In this document: piece after piece, positions 13,072 through 25,789 of the stretch
How positions within the stretch are numbered: position 1 is the first letter of the stretch
How the letters are laid out: each line of letters starts with the position of its first letter
Source of the DNA: Cervus elaphus
Taxonomy: Eukaryota; Chordata; Mammalia; Artiodactyla; Cervidae
DNA: 64,000 nt
Assembly (NCBI RefSeq): GCF_910594005.1
Contig: NC_057827.1
Coordinates: 4,836,001 to 4,900,000 of the forward strand
Reading direction: 5' to 3'
The notes under the pieces: model-generated
What the model was told of the DNA's origin: nothing
The model's input: the letters and a program-made list of their open reading frames with translations, nothing else
Databases searched by the model: none
Program-made: the position numbers and the translations under genes

Positions 13072-16000
13072 TTGGTCCACGGAGCTCTTTCGTGTTACTA
13101 CAGTGACCTCAGTTTCCCTCTAGCCTTGAAACAGTGTTCTTGGGGTTTCTCTGGAGTGCCATCATGGAAATCAAGGCTCTTTTCATGTGTGATGTGTAAC
13201 ACGGAATTGCTCTGCACGCAGTGCAGGGGAATCGGGCCTCATCTCGCGGCGAGGGGGAAGTCTCATGGTTTTTCTCGAGTTGCGGCGGGACCTGGGGTAT
13301 ATTCTCGAGTTACGACGGGGATGGCCATTCCACACACGGGTTTGTTCAGCGACGGCAGGACTCCTGCCTAGTTGCGAGGGACAACTCGGGATTCTCCTCG
13401 AGGCTTGGCAGGGCAATTGGGACGCCTAGCCAGCTGAGGCAGGAGACGAAGGGTCCCTTTCCCCGTGCCACGGGAATCCTGGAACTCCTATCAAGTTTCA
13501 GAGGAGTCAGGCATCGTCTCCTTTGGAGGCACTGATCTCCGCGTACTTCTGGAGTTTTCAAAGGATGTGAGGCCTCCGGTCGCGATGAGGTGGGGAACTA
13601 GGTCTTTCTCTGTGGTCTCCACAGAGGATTCAGACATCCTTTCGTCTTGTGAGATGCAAGACGAGCCTGCATTCAAGTCACTGCAGCGATATCCGGCCTT
13701 ATTTCGCGTCAGGGCATAGCGGTGTCCATTCCACTTGAGGCTGCAAACTCAGGGTCCCTCTCACATACCTAGAGCTGAGAGAAGCCTCCTCTTGAGGTGC
13801 TTGTGGTAAGGTAGTATACCTCTGGAGTCGAAGCCAGGGACTAACCCCTAATCTCGAGTTGATTTTTGGTCCACGGAGTTCTTTCGTGTGGGTACAGTGA
13901 CCTCAGGATCCCTCTAGCCTTGAAACAGTGTTCTTGGGGTTTCTCTGGAGTGCCATCAAGGAAATCAAGGCTCCTTTCATGTGTGATGTGCAACACGGAA
14001 TTGCTCTGCACGCAGTGCAGGGGAATCGGCCCTCATCTCTCGGCGAGGGGGAAGTCTCATGGTTTTTCTCGAGTTGCGGCGGGAACCTGGGGTATATTCT
14101 CGAGTTACGACAGTGATGGCCCTTCCACACACGTGTTTGTTCAGCGATGGCAGGACTCCTGCCTAGCTGCGAGGGACAACTCGGGATTCTCCTCGAGGCT
14201 TGGCAGGGCAATTGGGACGCCTCTCCAGCTGAGGCGGGAGACTAAGGGTCCCTTTCCACGTGCCACAGGAATCCTGGGACTCCTATCAAGTTTCACGAGG
14301 AGTCAGGCATTGTCTCCTTTGGAGGCACTGATCTCCGCGTACATCTGGAGTTTTCAAAGGATGTGAGGCCTCCGGTCGGCATGAGGTCGGGAACTAGGTC
14401 TTTCTCTGTGGTCTCCACAGGGGATTCAGACATCCTTTCATCTTGGGAGATGCAAGACGAGCCTGCATTCAAGTCACTGCAGGGATATCCGGCCTTATTT
14501 CGCGTCAGGGCATCGCAGTGTCCATTCCACTTGAGGCCGCAAAATCAGGGTCCCTCTCACATACCTAGAGCTGAGAGAAGCCTCCTCTTGAGGTGCTTGT
14601 GGTAAGGTGGTATTCCTCTGGAGTCGAAGTTAGGGACTAATCTCTCATCTCGAGTTGATTTTTGGTCCACGGAGCTCTTTCGTGTTACTACAGTGACCTC
14701 AGTTTCCCTCTAGCCTTGAAACAGTGTTCTTGGGGTTTCTCTGGAGTGCCATCAAGGAAATCAAGGCTCTTTTCATGTGTGATGTGTAACACGGAATTGC
14801 TCTGCACGCAGTGCAGGGGAATCAGGCCTCATCTCGCGGCGAGGGGGAAGTCTCATGGTTTTTCTCGAGTTGCGGCGGGACCTGGGGTATATTCTCGAAT
14901 TACGACGGGGATGGCCCTTCCACACACGGGTTTGTTCAGCGACGGCAGGACTCCTGCCTAGTTGCGAGGGACAACTCGGGATTCTCCTCGAGGCTTGGCA
15001 GGGCAATTGCGACGCCTAGCCAGCTGAGGCAGGAGACGAAGGGTCCCTTTCCACGTGCCACAGGAATCCTGGGACTCCTATCAAGTTTCACGAGGAGTCA
15101 GGCATCGTCTCCTTTGGAGGCACTGATCTCCGCGTACCTCTGGAGTTTTCAAATTATGTGAGGCCTCCGGTCGCCATGAGGTGGGGAACTAGGTCTTTCT
15201 CTGTGGTCTCCACGGGGGATTCAGACATCCTTTCGTCTTGGGAGATGCAAGACGAGCCTGCATTCAAGTCACTGCAGGGATATCCGGCCTTATTTCGAGT
15301 CAGGGCATCGCGGTGTTTATTCCACTTGAGGCCGCAAACTCAGGGTCCCTCTCACATACTTAGAGCTGAGAGAAGCCTCCTCTTGAGGTGCTTTTGGTAA
15401 GGTGGTAGTCCTTTGGAGTCGAAGCCAGGAACTAACCTCTCATCTCGAGTTGATTTTTGGTCCACGGAGCTCTTTCGTGTTACTACAGTGACCTCAGTTT
15501 CCCTCTAGCCTTGAAACAGTGTTCTTGGGGTTTCTCTGGAGTGCCATCAAGGAAATCAAGGCTCTTTTCATGTGTGATGTGTAACACGGAATTGCTCTGC
15601 ACGCAGTGCAGGGGAATCGGGCCTCATCTCGCGGCGAGGGGGAAGTCTCATGGTTTTTCTCGAGTTGCGGCGGGACCTGGGGTATATTCTCGAATTACGA
15701 CGGGGATGGCCCTTCCACACACGGGTTTGTTCAGCGACGGCAGGACTCCTGCCTAGTTGCGAGGGACAACTCGGGATTCTCCTCGAGGCTTGGCAGGGCA
15801 ATTGCGACGCCTAGCCAGCTGAGGCAGGAGACGAAGGGTCCCTTTCCACGTGCCACAGGAATCCTGGGACTCCTATCAAGTTTCAGGAGGAGTCAGGCAT
15901 CGTCTCCTTTGGAGGCACTGATCTCCGCGTACCTCTGGAGTTTTCAAAGGATGTGAGGCCTCCGGTCGCGATGAGGTGGGGAACTAGGTCTTTCTCTGTG

Positions 16001-16250
16001 GTCTCCACAGGGGATTCAGACATTCTTTCGTCTTGGGAGATACAAGGCGAGCCTGCATTCAAGTCACTGCAGGGATATCCGGCCTTATTTCGAGTCAGGG
16101 CATCGCAGTGTCCATTCCACTTGAGGCGGGAAAATCAGGGTCCCTCTCACATACCTAGAGCTGAGAGAAGCCTCCTCTTGAGGTGCTTGTGGTAAGGTGG
16201 TATTCCTCTGGAGTCGAAGCCAGGGACTAACCTCTCATCTCGAGTTGATT
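13072..16250 (+). repeat. Local expansion of a monomer subtype (copies at 13072, 14662 and 15457)
   Basis: Three of the four monomers here share a block of derived variants: GTTACTACAGTGACCTCAGT, a TGTAACACGG in place of TGCAACACGG, a 1-bp deletion giving GGCGGGACCTGGGG, ACGGGTTTGTTCAGCGACGG and GCCTAGCCAGCTGAGGCAGG. The copies at 14662 and 15457 are adjacent and almost the same. The copy at 13072 is two monomers earlier. The intervening monomer at 13866 belongs to a different subtype, which recurs at 17046. The arrangement looks like a partly scrambled higher-order repeat. Confidence 0.75.
13468..14155 (+). repeat. Higher-order repeat segment, copy 1 of 2 (partner 16649-17335)
   Basis: The segment matches 16649-17335 at an offset of about 3180 bp (four monomers). 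Shared derived variants are CCACGGGAATCCTGGAACTC, GCGTACTTCTGG, CACAGAGGATTCAG, CGTCTTGTGAGATG, GGCATAGCGGTG (GGTCATAGCGG in the partner), GTGTGGGTACAGTGACC and ACGACAGTGATGGCC. The similarity falls to the array background on both sides. That marks a tract of about 0.69 kb copied or retained between distant monomers. Confidence 0.75.
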
Positions 16251-16648
16251 TGTGGTCCACGGAGCTCTTTCTTGTTGCTACAGTGACCTCAGGATCCCTC
16301 TAGCCTTGAAACAGTGTTCTTGGGGTTTCTCTGGAGTGCCATCAAGGAAATCAAGGCTCCTTTCATGTGTGATGTGCCACACGTAATTGCTCTGCACTCA
16401 GTGTAGGGGAATCGGGGCTCATCTCGCGGCGAGGGGGAAGTCTCATGGTTTTTCTCGAGTTGCGGCAGGAACCTGGGGTATATTCTCGAGTTACGATGGG
16501 GATGGACCTTCCAACCACGTGTTTGTTCAGTGACGTCAGGACTCCTGCCTAGTTGCGAGGGACAACTCGGTATTCTCCTCGAGGCTTGGCAGGGCAATTG
16601 GGACGCCTCTCCAGCTGAGGCGGGAGACCAAGGATCCCTTTCCACGTG

Positions 16649-17335
16649 CCACGGGAATCCTGGAACTCCTATCAAGTTTCAGAGAGTCAGGCATCTTCTC
16701 CTTTGGAGGCACTGATCTCCGCGTACTTCTGGAGTTTTCAAAGGATGTGAGGCCTCCGGTCGCGATGAGGTGGGGAACTAGGTCTTTCTCTGTGGTCTCC
16801 ACAGAGGATTCAGACATCCTTTCGTCTTGTGAGATGCAAGACGAGCCTGCATTCAAGTCACTGCAGCGATATCCGGCCTTATTTCGCGTCAGGTCATAGC
16901 GGTGTCCATTCCACTTGAGGCTGCACACTCAGGGTCCCTCTCACATACCTAGAGCTGAGAGAAGCCTCCTCTTGAGGTGCTTGTGGTAAGGTGGTATACC
17001 TCTGGAGTCGAAGCCAGGGACTAACCCCTAATCTCGAGTTGATTTTTGGTCCACGGAGTTCTTTCGTGTGGGTACAGTGACCTCAGGATCCCTCTAGCCT
17101 TGAAACAGTGTTCTTGGGGTTTCTCTGGAGTGCCATCAAGGAAATCAAGGCTCCTTTCATGTGTGATGTGCAACACGGAATTGCTCTGCCCGCAGTGCAG
17201 GGGAATCGGGCCTCATCTCTCGGCGAGGGGGAAGTCTCATGGTTTTTCTCGAGTTGCGGCGGGAACCTGGGTTATATTCTCGAGTTACGACAGTGATGGC
17301 CCTTCCACACACGTGTTTGTTCAGCGATGGCAGGA
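16649..17335 (+). repeat. Higher-order repeat segment, copy 2 of 2 (partner 13468-14155)
   Basis: This is the partner of the segment four monomers upstream and carries the same linked variants. Immediately after it, from about 17335, the monomer switches to the variants of the 8296/18637 subtype (ACTTCTGCCTAGTTGCGAGG followed by GTCAACTCGGG, then CTGATGCGGGAGACCAACGG). The monomer at 17046 is therefore a mosaic of two subtypes. Confidence 0.75.
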
Positions 17336-19432
17336 CTTCTGCCTAGTTGCGAGGGTCAACTCGGGATTCTCCTCGATGCTTGGCAGGTCAATTGGGACGC
17401 CTCTCCAGCTGATGCGGGAGACCAACGGTCCCTTTCCACGTGCCACAGGAATCCTGGGACTCCTATCAAGTTTCAGAGGAGTCAGGCATCGTCTCCTTTG
17501 GAGGCACTGATCTCCGCGTACCTCTGGAATTTTCAAAGGATATGAGGCCTCCGGTCGCGATGAGGTGGGGAACTAGGTCTTTCTCTGTGGTCTCCACAGG
17601 GGATTCAGACATCCTTTCATCTTGGGAGATGCAAGACGAGCCTGCATTCAAGTCACTGCAGGGATATCCGGCCTTATTTCGAGTCAGGGCATCGCGGTGT
17701 CCATTCCACTTGAGGCTGCAAACTCAGGGTCCCTCTCACATACCTAGAGCTGAGAGAAGCCTCCTCTTGAGGTGCTTGTGGTAAGGTGGTATTCCTCTGG
17801 AGTCGAAGCCTGGGACTAACCTCTCATCTCGAGTTGATTTTTGTTCCACGGAGCTCTTTCGTGTTGATACAGTGACCTCAGGATCCCTCTAGCTTTGAAA
17901 CAGTGTTCTTGGGGTTTCTCTGGAGTGCCATCAAGGAAATTAAGGCTCCTTTCCTGTGTGATGTGCAACACGGAATTGCTCTGCACGCAGTGCAGGGGAA
18001 TCGGGCCTCATCTCGCGGCGAAGGGGAAGTCTCATGGTTTCTCTCGAGTTGCGGCGGTAACCTGGGGTATATTCTCGAGTTACGACGGGGATGGCCCTTC
18101 CACTCACGTGTTTGTTCACCGACGTCAGGACTCCTGCCTAGTTGCGAGGGACAACTCGGGATTCTCCACGAGGCTTGGCAGGGCCATTGGCATGCCTCTC
18201 CAGCTGAGGCGGGAGACCAAGGGTCCCTTTCCACGTGCCACAGGAAGCCTGGGACTCCTATCAAGTTTCACGAGGAGTCAGGCATCGTCTCCTTTGGAGG
18301 CACTGTTCTCCGCGTACCTCTGGAGTTTTCAAAGGATATGAGGCCTCCGGTCGCGATGAGGTGGGGAAATAGGTCTTTCTCTGTGGTCTACACATGTGAT
18401 TCAGACATCCTTTCGTATTGGGAGATGCATGACGAGCCTGCATTCAAGTCACTGCAGGGATATCTGGCCTTATTTCGCGTCAAGGAATCGCAGTGTCCAT
18501 TCCACTTGAGGACGCAAACTCAGGGTCCCTCTCACATACCTAGAGCTGAGAGAAGCCTCCTCCTGACGTGCTTGTGGTAAGGTGGTATTCCTCTGGAGTC
18601 GAAACCAGGGACTAACCTCTCATCTCGATTTGATTTGTGGTCCACGGAGCTCTTTCTTGTTGCTACAGTGACCTCAGGATCCCTCTAGCCTTGATACAGT
18701 GTTCTTGGGGTTTCCCTTTAGTGCGATCAAGGAAATCAGAGCTCCTTTCATGTGTGATATGCAACACGGAATTGCTGTGCACGCAGTGCAGGGGAATCGG
18801 GCCTCATCTCGCGACGAGGGGGATGTCTCATGGTTTTTCTCGAGTTGCGGCGGGAACCTGGGGTATATTCACGAGTTATGACGGGGATGGCCCTTTCACA
18901 CACGTGTTTGTTCAGTGACGTCAGGACTTTTGCCTAGTTGCGAGGGTCAACTCGGGATTCTCCTCGATGCTTGGCAGGTCAATTGGGACGCCTCTCCAGC
19001 TGAGGCGGGAGACCAAGGGTCCCTTTCCACGTGCCACAGGAATCCTGGGACTCTTATCAAGTTTCACGAGGAGTCAGGCATCGTCTCCTTTGGAGGCACT
19101 GATCTCCGCGTACCTCTGGAGTTTTCAAAGGATATGAGGCCTCCGGTCGCGATGAGGTGGGGAACTAGGTCTTTCTCTGTGGTCTCCACAGGGGATTCAG
19201 ACATCCTTTCATCTTGGGAGATGCAAGACGAGCCTGCTTTCAAGTCACTGCAGGGATATCCGGCCTTATTTCGCGTCAGGGCATCGCAGTGTCCATTCCA
19301 CTTGAGGCCGCAAAATCAGGGTCCCTCTCAAATACCTAGAGCTGAGAGAAGCCTCCTCTTGAGGTGCTTGTGGTAAGGTGGTATTCCTCTGGAGTCGAAG
19401 CTAGGGACTAACCCCTCATCTCGAGTTGATTT

Positions 19433-21818
19433 TTGGTCCACGGAGCTCTTTCGTGTTGCTACAGTGGCCTCAGGATCCCTCTAGCCTTGAAACAGTGTTC
19501 TTGGGGTTTCTCTGGAGTGCCATCAAGGAAATTAAGGCTCCTTTCATGTGTGATGTGCAACACGGAATTGCTCTGCCCGCAGTGCAGGGGAATCGGGCCT
19601 CATCTCGCGGCGAGGGGGAAGTCTCATGGTTTCTCTCGAGTTGCGGCGGGAACCTGGGGTGTATTCTCGAGTTACGACGGGGATGGCCCTTCCACCAACG
19701 TGTTTGTTCAGCGACGTCAGGACTCCTGCCTAGTTGCGAGGGACAACTCGGGATTCTCCTCGAGGCTTGGCAGGGCAATTGGGACGCCTCTCCAGCTGAG
19801 GCGGGAGACCAAGGGTCCCTTTCCACGTGCCGCAGGAATCCTGGGACTCCTATCAAGTTTCACGAGGAGTCAGGCATCGTCTCCTTTGGAGGCACTGATC
19901 TCCACGTACCTCTGGAGTTTTCAAAGGATGTGAGGCCTCCGGTCGCGATGAGGTGGGGAACTAGGTCTTTCTCTGTGGTCTCCACAGGGGATTCAGACAT
20001 CCTTTCCTCTTGGGAGATGCAAGACGAGCCTGCATTCAAGTCACTGCAGGGATATCCGGCCTTATTTCGAGTCAGGGCATCGCGGTGTCCATTCCACTTG
20101 AGGCCGCAATCTCAGGGTCCCTCTCACATAGCTAGAGCTGAGAGAAGCCTCCTCTTGACGTGCTTGTGGTAAGGTGGTATTCCTCTGGAGTCGAAGCCAG
20201 GAACTAACCTCTCATCTCGAGTTGATTTTTGGGCCACGGAGCTCTTTCATGTTGCTACAGTCACCTCAGGATCCCTCTAGCTTTGAAACAGTGTTCTTGG
20301 GGTTTCTCTGGAGTGCCACCAAGGAAATCAAGGCTCCTTTCATGTGTGATGTGCAACACGGAATTGCTCTGCACGCAGTGCAGGGGAATCGGGCCTCATA
20401 TCGCGGCGAGGGGAAAGTCTCATGGTTTTTCTCGAGTTGCGGCGGGAACCTGGTGTATATTCTCGAGTTACGACGGGGATGGCCCTTCCAACCACATGTT
20501 TGTTCAGCGACGTCAGGACTCCTGCCTAGTTGCGAGGGACAACTCGGGATTCTCCTCGAGGCTTGGCAGGGCAATTGGGACGCCTCTCCACCTGAGGCGG
20601 GAGACCAAACGTCCCTTTCCACGTGCCACAGGAATCCTGGGACTCCTATCAAGTTTCATGAGGAGTCAGGCATCGTCTCCTTTGGAGGCACTGATCTCCG
20701 CGTACCTCTGGAGTTTTCAAAGGATGTGAGGCCCCCGGTCGCGATGAGGTGGGGAACTAGGTCTTTCTCTGTGGTCTCCACAGAGGATTCAGACAACCTT
20801 TCGTCTTGGGAGATGCAAGACGAGCCTGCATTTATGTCAATGCAGGGATATCCGGCCTTATTTCGAGTCAGGGCATTGCATGTCCATTCCACTTGAGGCT
20901 GCAAACTCAGGGTTCCTCTCACATACCTAAAGCTGCGAGAAGCCTCCTCTTGAGTTGCTTGTGGTTAGGTGGTATTCCTCTGGAGTCGAAGCCAGGGACT
21001 AACCTCTCATCTCGAGTTGATTTTTGGTCCACGGAGCTCTTGCGTGTTGCTACAGTGGCCTCAGGATCCCTCTAGCCTTGAAACAGTGTTCTTGGGGTTT
21101 CTCTGGAGTGCCATCAAGGAAATTAAGGCTCCTTTCATGTGTGATGTGCAACACGGAATTGCTCTGCACGCAGTGCAGGGGAATCGGGCCTCATCTCGCG
21201 GCGAGGGGGAAGTCTCATGGTTTCTCTCGAGTTGCGGCGGGAACCTGGGGTATATTCTCGAGTTACGACGGGGATGGCCCTTCCACCCACGTGTTTGTTC
21301 AGCGACGTCAGGACTCCTGCCTAGTTGCGAGGGACAACTCGGGATTCTCCTCGAGGCTTGGCAGGGCAATTGGGACGCCTCTCCAGCTGAGGCGGGAGAC
21401 CAAGGGTCCCTTTCCACGTGCCACAGGAATCCTGGGACTCCTATCAAGTTTCACGAGGAGTCAGGCATCGTCTCCTTTGGAGGCACTGATCTCCACGTAC
21501 CTCTGGAGTTTTCAAAGGATGTGAGGCCTCCGGTCGCGATGAGGTGGGGAACTAGGTCTTTCTCTGTGGTCTCCACAGGGGATTCAGACATCCTTTCATC
21601 TTGGGAGATGCAAGACGAGCCTGCATTGAAGTCACTGCAGAGATATCTGGCCTTATTTCGAGTCAGTGCATTGCGGTGTCCATTCACTTGAGGCCGCAAA
21701 CTCAGGGTACCTCTCACATACCTAGAGCTGAGAGAAGCCTCCTCTTGGGGTGCTTCTGGTAAGGTGGTATTCCTCTGGAGTCGAAGCCAGGGACTAACCT
21801 CTCATCTCGAGTTGATTC
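19433..21818 (+). repeat. Alternating monomers with a two-monomer spacing (19433 and 21024)
   Basis: The monomers at 19433 and 21024 are 1591 bp apart (two monomers). They share GTGGCCTCAGGATCC, GGAAATTAAGGCTCC, CATGGTTTCTCTCGAG and CTCCACGTACCTCTGG. The intervening monomer at 20229 lacks these. The pattern is a dimeric higher-order repeat seen over about three monomers. Confidence 0.65.
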
Positions 21819-24800
21819 TTGGCCCAGAGAGCTCTTTCATGTTGCTACAGTGACCTCAGGATCCCTCTAGCCATGAAACAGTGTTCTTGGGGTTTCTCTG
21901 GAGTGCCATCAAGGAAATCAAGGCTCCTTTCATGTGTGATGTGCTACACGGAATTGCTCTGCACGCAGTGCAGGGGAATCGGGCCTCATCTCGCGGCGAG
22001 GGGGAAGTCTCATGGTTTTTGTCGAGTTGCGGCCCGAACCTGGGGTATATTCTCGAGTTATGACGGGGATGGCCCTTCCACACACGTGTTTGTTCAGCGA
22101 CGTCAGGACTCCTGCCTAGTTGGAAGGGACAACTCGGGATTCTCCTCGAGGCTTGGCAGGGCAATTAGGATGCCTCTCCAGCTGAGGCGGGAGAGCAAGA
22201 GTTCCTTTTCACGTGCCACAGGAATCTTGGGACTCCTTTCAAGTTTCACGAGGAGTCAGGCATCGTCTCCTTTGGAGGCATGATCTCCGCGTCCCTCTGG
22301 AGTTTTCAAAGGATGTGAGGCCTCCGGTCGCGATGAGGTGGGGAACTAGGTCTTTCTCTGTGGTCTCCACAGGGGATTCAGACATCTTTCGTCTTGGGAG
22401 ATGCAATACGAGCCTGCATTCAAGTCACCACAGGGATATCCGGCCTTACTGCGAGTCAGGGCATCACGGTGTCCATTCCACTTGAGGCCGCAAACTCAGG
22501 GTCCCTCTCACATACCTAGAGCTGAGAGAAGCCTCCTCTTGAGGTGCTTGTGGTAAGGTGGTATTCCTCTGGAGTCAAAGCCAGGGACTGCCCTCTCATC
22601 TCGAGTTGATTCTTTCTTCACAGAGCTCTTTCATGTTGCTACAGTGGCCTCAGGATCCCTCTAGCCTTGAAACAGTGTTCTTGGGGTTTCTCTGGATTGC
22701 CATCAAGGAAATCAAGGCTACTTTCATGTGTGATGTGCAACACGGAATTGCTCTGCACGCAGTGCAGGGGAATCGGGCCTCATCTCGCGGCGAGGCGGAA
22801 GTCTCATGGTTTTTCTCGAGTTGTGGTGGGAACTTGGGGTATATTCTCTAGTTATGACGGGGATGGCCCTTCCACAAAAGTGTTTGTTCAGCGACGTCAG
22901 GACTCCTGCCTAGTTGCGAGGGACAACTCGGGATTCTCCTCGAGGCATGGCAGGGCAATTGGGACGCCTCTCCAGCTGAGGCGGGAGACCAAGTGTCCCT
23001 TTCCACGTGCCAGAGGAATCCTGGGACTCCTATCAAGTTTCACGAGGAGTCAGGCATCGTCTCCTTTGGAGGCAATGATCTCCGTGTACCTCTGGAGTTT
23101 CCAACGGAAGTAGGCCTCTGCTCCCGATGAGGTGGGGAACTAAGTCTTTCTCTGTGGTCTCCACAGGGGATTCAGACATCCTTTCGTCTTGGGAGATGCA
23201 AGACGAGCCTGCATTCACGTCACTGCAGCGATATCCGGCCTTATTTCATGTCAGGGCATCGCGGTGTCCATTCCACTTGAGGCCGCAAAATCAGGGTCCC
23301 TCTCACATACCTAGAGCTGAGAGAAAACCCCTCTTGAGGTGGTTGTGGTAAGGTGGTATTCCACTGGAGTCGAAGCCAGGGACTAACCTCTCATCTCGAG
23401 TTGATTTTTGGTCCACGGGCCACTTTTGTGTTGTTACAGTGACCTCAGGATCCCTCTAGCCTTGAAACAGTGTTCTTGGGGTTTCTCTGGAGTGCCATCA
23501 AGGAAATCAAGGCTCCTTTATGTGTGATGTGCAACACGGAATTGCTCTGCATGCAGTGCAGGTGAATCGGGCCTTATCTCGCGGAGAAGGGGAAGTCTCA
23601 TTGTGTTTCTTGAGTTGCGGGGGGAACGTGGGGTATATTCTCGAGTTACGACGGGGATGGCCCTTCCACACACGTGTTTGTTCAGCGACGTCAGGACTCC
23701 AGCCTAGTTGCAAGGGACAACTCAGGATTCTCCTCGAGGCTTGGCAGGGCAGTTGGGACGCCTCTCCAGCTGAGGCGGGAGACCAAGGGTCCCTTTCCAC
23801 GTGCCACAGGAATCCTGGGACTCCTATCAAGTTTCACGAGGAGTCAGTCATCCTCTCCTTTGGAGGCACTGATCTCCGCGTACCTCTGGAGTTTTCAAAA
23901 GAAGTGAGGCTCCGGTCCCGATGAGGTGGGGAACTAGGTCTTCTCTGTGGTCTACACAGGGGATTCAGACATCCTTTGGTCTTGGGAGATGCAAGACGAG
24001 CCTTCATTCAAGTCACTGCAGGGATATCTGGCCTTATTTCGAGTCAGGGCATCGCGGTGTCCATTCCACTTCAGGCCGCAAACTCAATGTCCCTTTCACA
24101 TACCTAGAGTTGAGAGAAGCCTCCTCTTGAGGTGCTTGTGGTAAGGTGGTATTCCACTGGAGTCGAAGCCAGGGACTAACCTCTCATCTCGAGTTGTTTC
24201 TGAGTCCACGGAGATATTTTGTGTTGCTACAGTGACCTCAGGATCCCTCTAGCCTTGAAACAGTGTTCTTGGGGTTTCTCTGGAGTGCCATCATGGAAAT
24301 CAACGCTCCTTTCATGTGTGATGTGCAACACGGAATTGCTCTGCACGCAGTGCAGGGGAATCGGGCCTCATCTCGCCGCGAGGGGGAAGTCTCATGGTTT
24401 TTCTCGAGTTGCGGCAGGAAACTGGGGTATATTCTTGAGTTACGACGGGGATGGCCCTACCACACACTTGTTTGTTTAGCGACGTCAGGACCCTGCCTAG
24501 TTGCGAGGGACAACTCGGGATTCTCCTCTAGGCTTGGCAGGGCAATTGGGACGCGTCTCCAGCTGAGGCGGCAAACCAAGGGTCCCTTTCCACGTGCCAC
24601 AGTGATCGTGTGACTCCTCTCAAGTTTCACGAGGAGTCAGGTATCGTCTCCTTTGGAGGCACTGATCTCCGCGTACCTCTGGAGTTTTCAAAGGGAGTGA
24701 GTTCTCCGGGTCCGATGAGGTGGGGAACAAGGTCTTTCTCTGTGGTCTTCACAGGGGATTCAGACATCCTTTCGTCTTGGGAGATGCAAGACGAGCCTGC

Positions 24801-25789
24801 ATTCAAGTCACTGAAGGGATATCCGGCCTTATTTCGAGTCAGGGCATCGCGGTGTCCATTCCACTTGAGGCCGCAAACTCAGGGTCCCTCTCACATACCT
24901 AGAGCTGAGAGAAGCCTCCTCTTGAGGTGCTTGTGTTAAGGTGGTATTCCTCTGGAGTCAAAGCCAGGGACTAACCTCTCATCTCGAGTTGATTCTTGGT
25001 CCACGGAGCTCTTTCGTGTTGCTACAGTGACCTCAGGATCCCTCTAGCCTTGAAACAGAGTTCTTGGGGTTTCTCTGGAGTGCCATCAAGGAAATCAAGG
25101 CTCCTTTCATGTGTGATGTGCAACACGGAATTGCTCTGCACGCAGTGCAGGGGAATCGGGCCTCATCTCGTGGCGAGGGGGAAGTCTCATGGTTTTTCTC
25201 GAGTTGCGATGGGAACCTGGTGTATATTCACGAGTTACCACGGGGATGGCCCTTCCACAAAAGTGTTTGTTCAGCGACATCAGGACTCCTGCCTAGTTGC
25301 GAGGGACAACTCGGGATTCTCCTCGAGGCTTGGCAGGGCAATTGGGACGCCTCTCCAACTGAGGCGGGAGACAAAGGGTCCCTTTCCACGTGCCACAGGA
25401 ATCCTGGGACTCCTATCAAGTTTCACGAGAAGTCAGGCATCGTCTCCTTTGGAGGCACTGATCTCCGCGTACCTCTGGAGTTTTCAACGGAAGTAGGCCT
25501 CTGCTCCCGATGAGGTGGGGACCTAGGTCTTTCTCTGTGGTCTCCACAGGGGATTCAGACATACTTTCGTCTTGGGAGATGCAAGACGAGCCTGCATTCA
25601 CGTCAATGCAGCGATATCTGGCCTTATTTCATGTCAGGGCATCGCGGTGTCCATTCCACTTGAGGTCGCAAAATCAGGGTCCCTCTCACATACCTAGAGC
25701 TGAGAGAAACCCCCTCTTGAGGTGCTTGTGGTAAGGTGGTATTCCACTGGAGTCGAAGCCAGGGACTAACCTCTTATCTCGAGTTGTTT

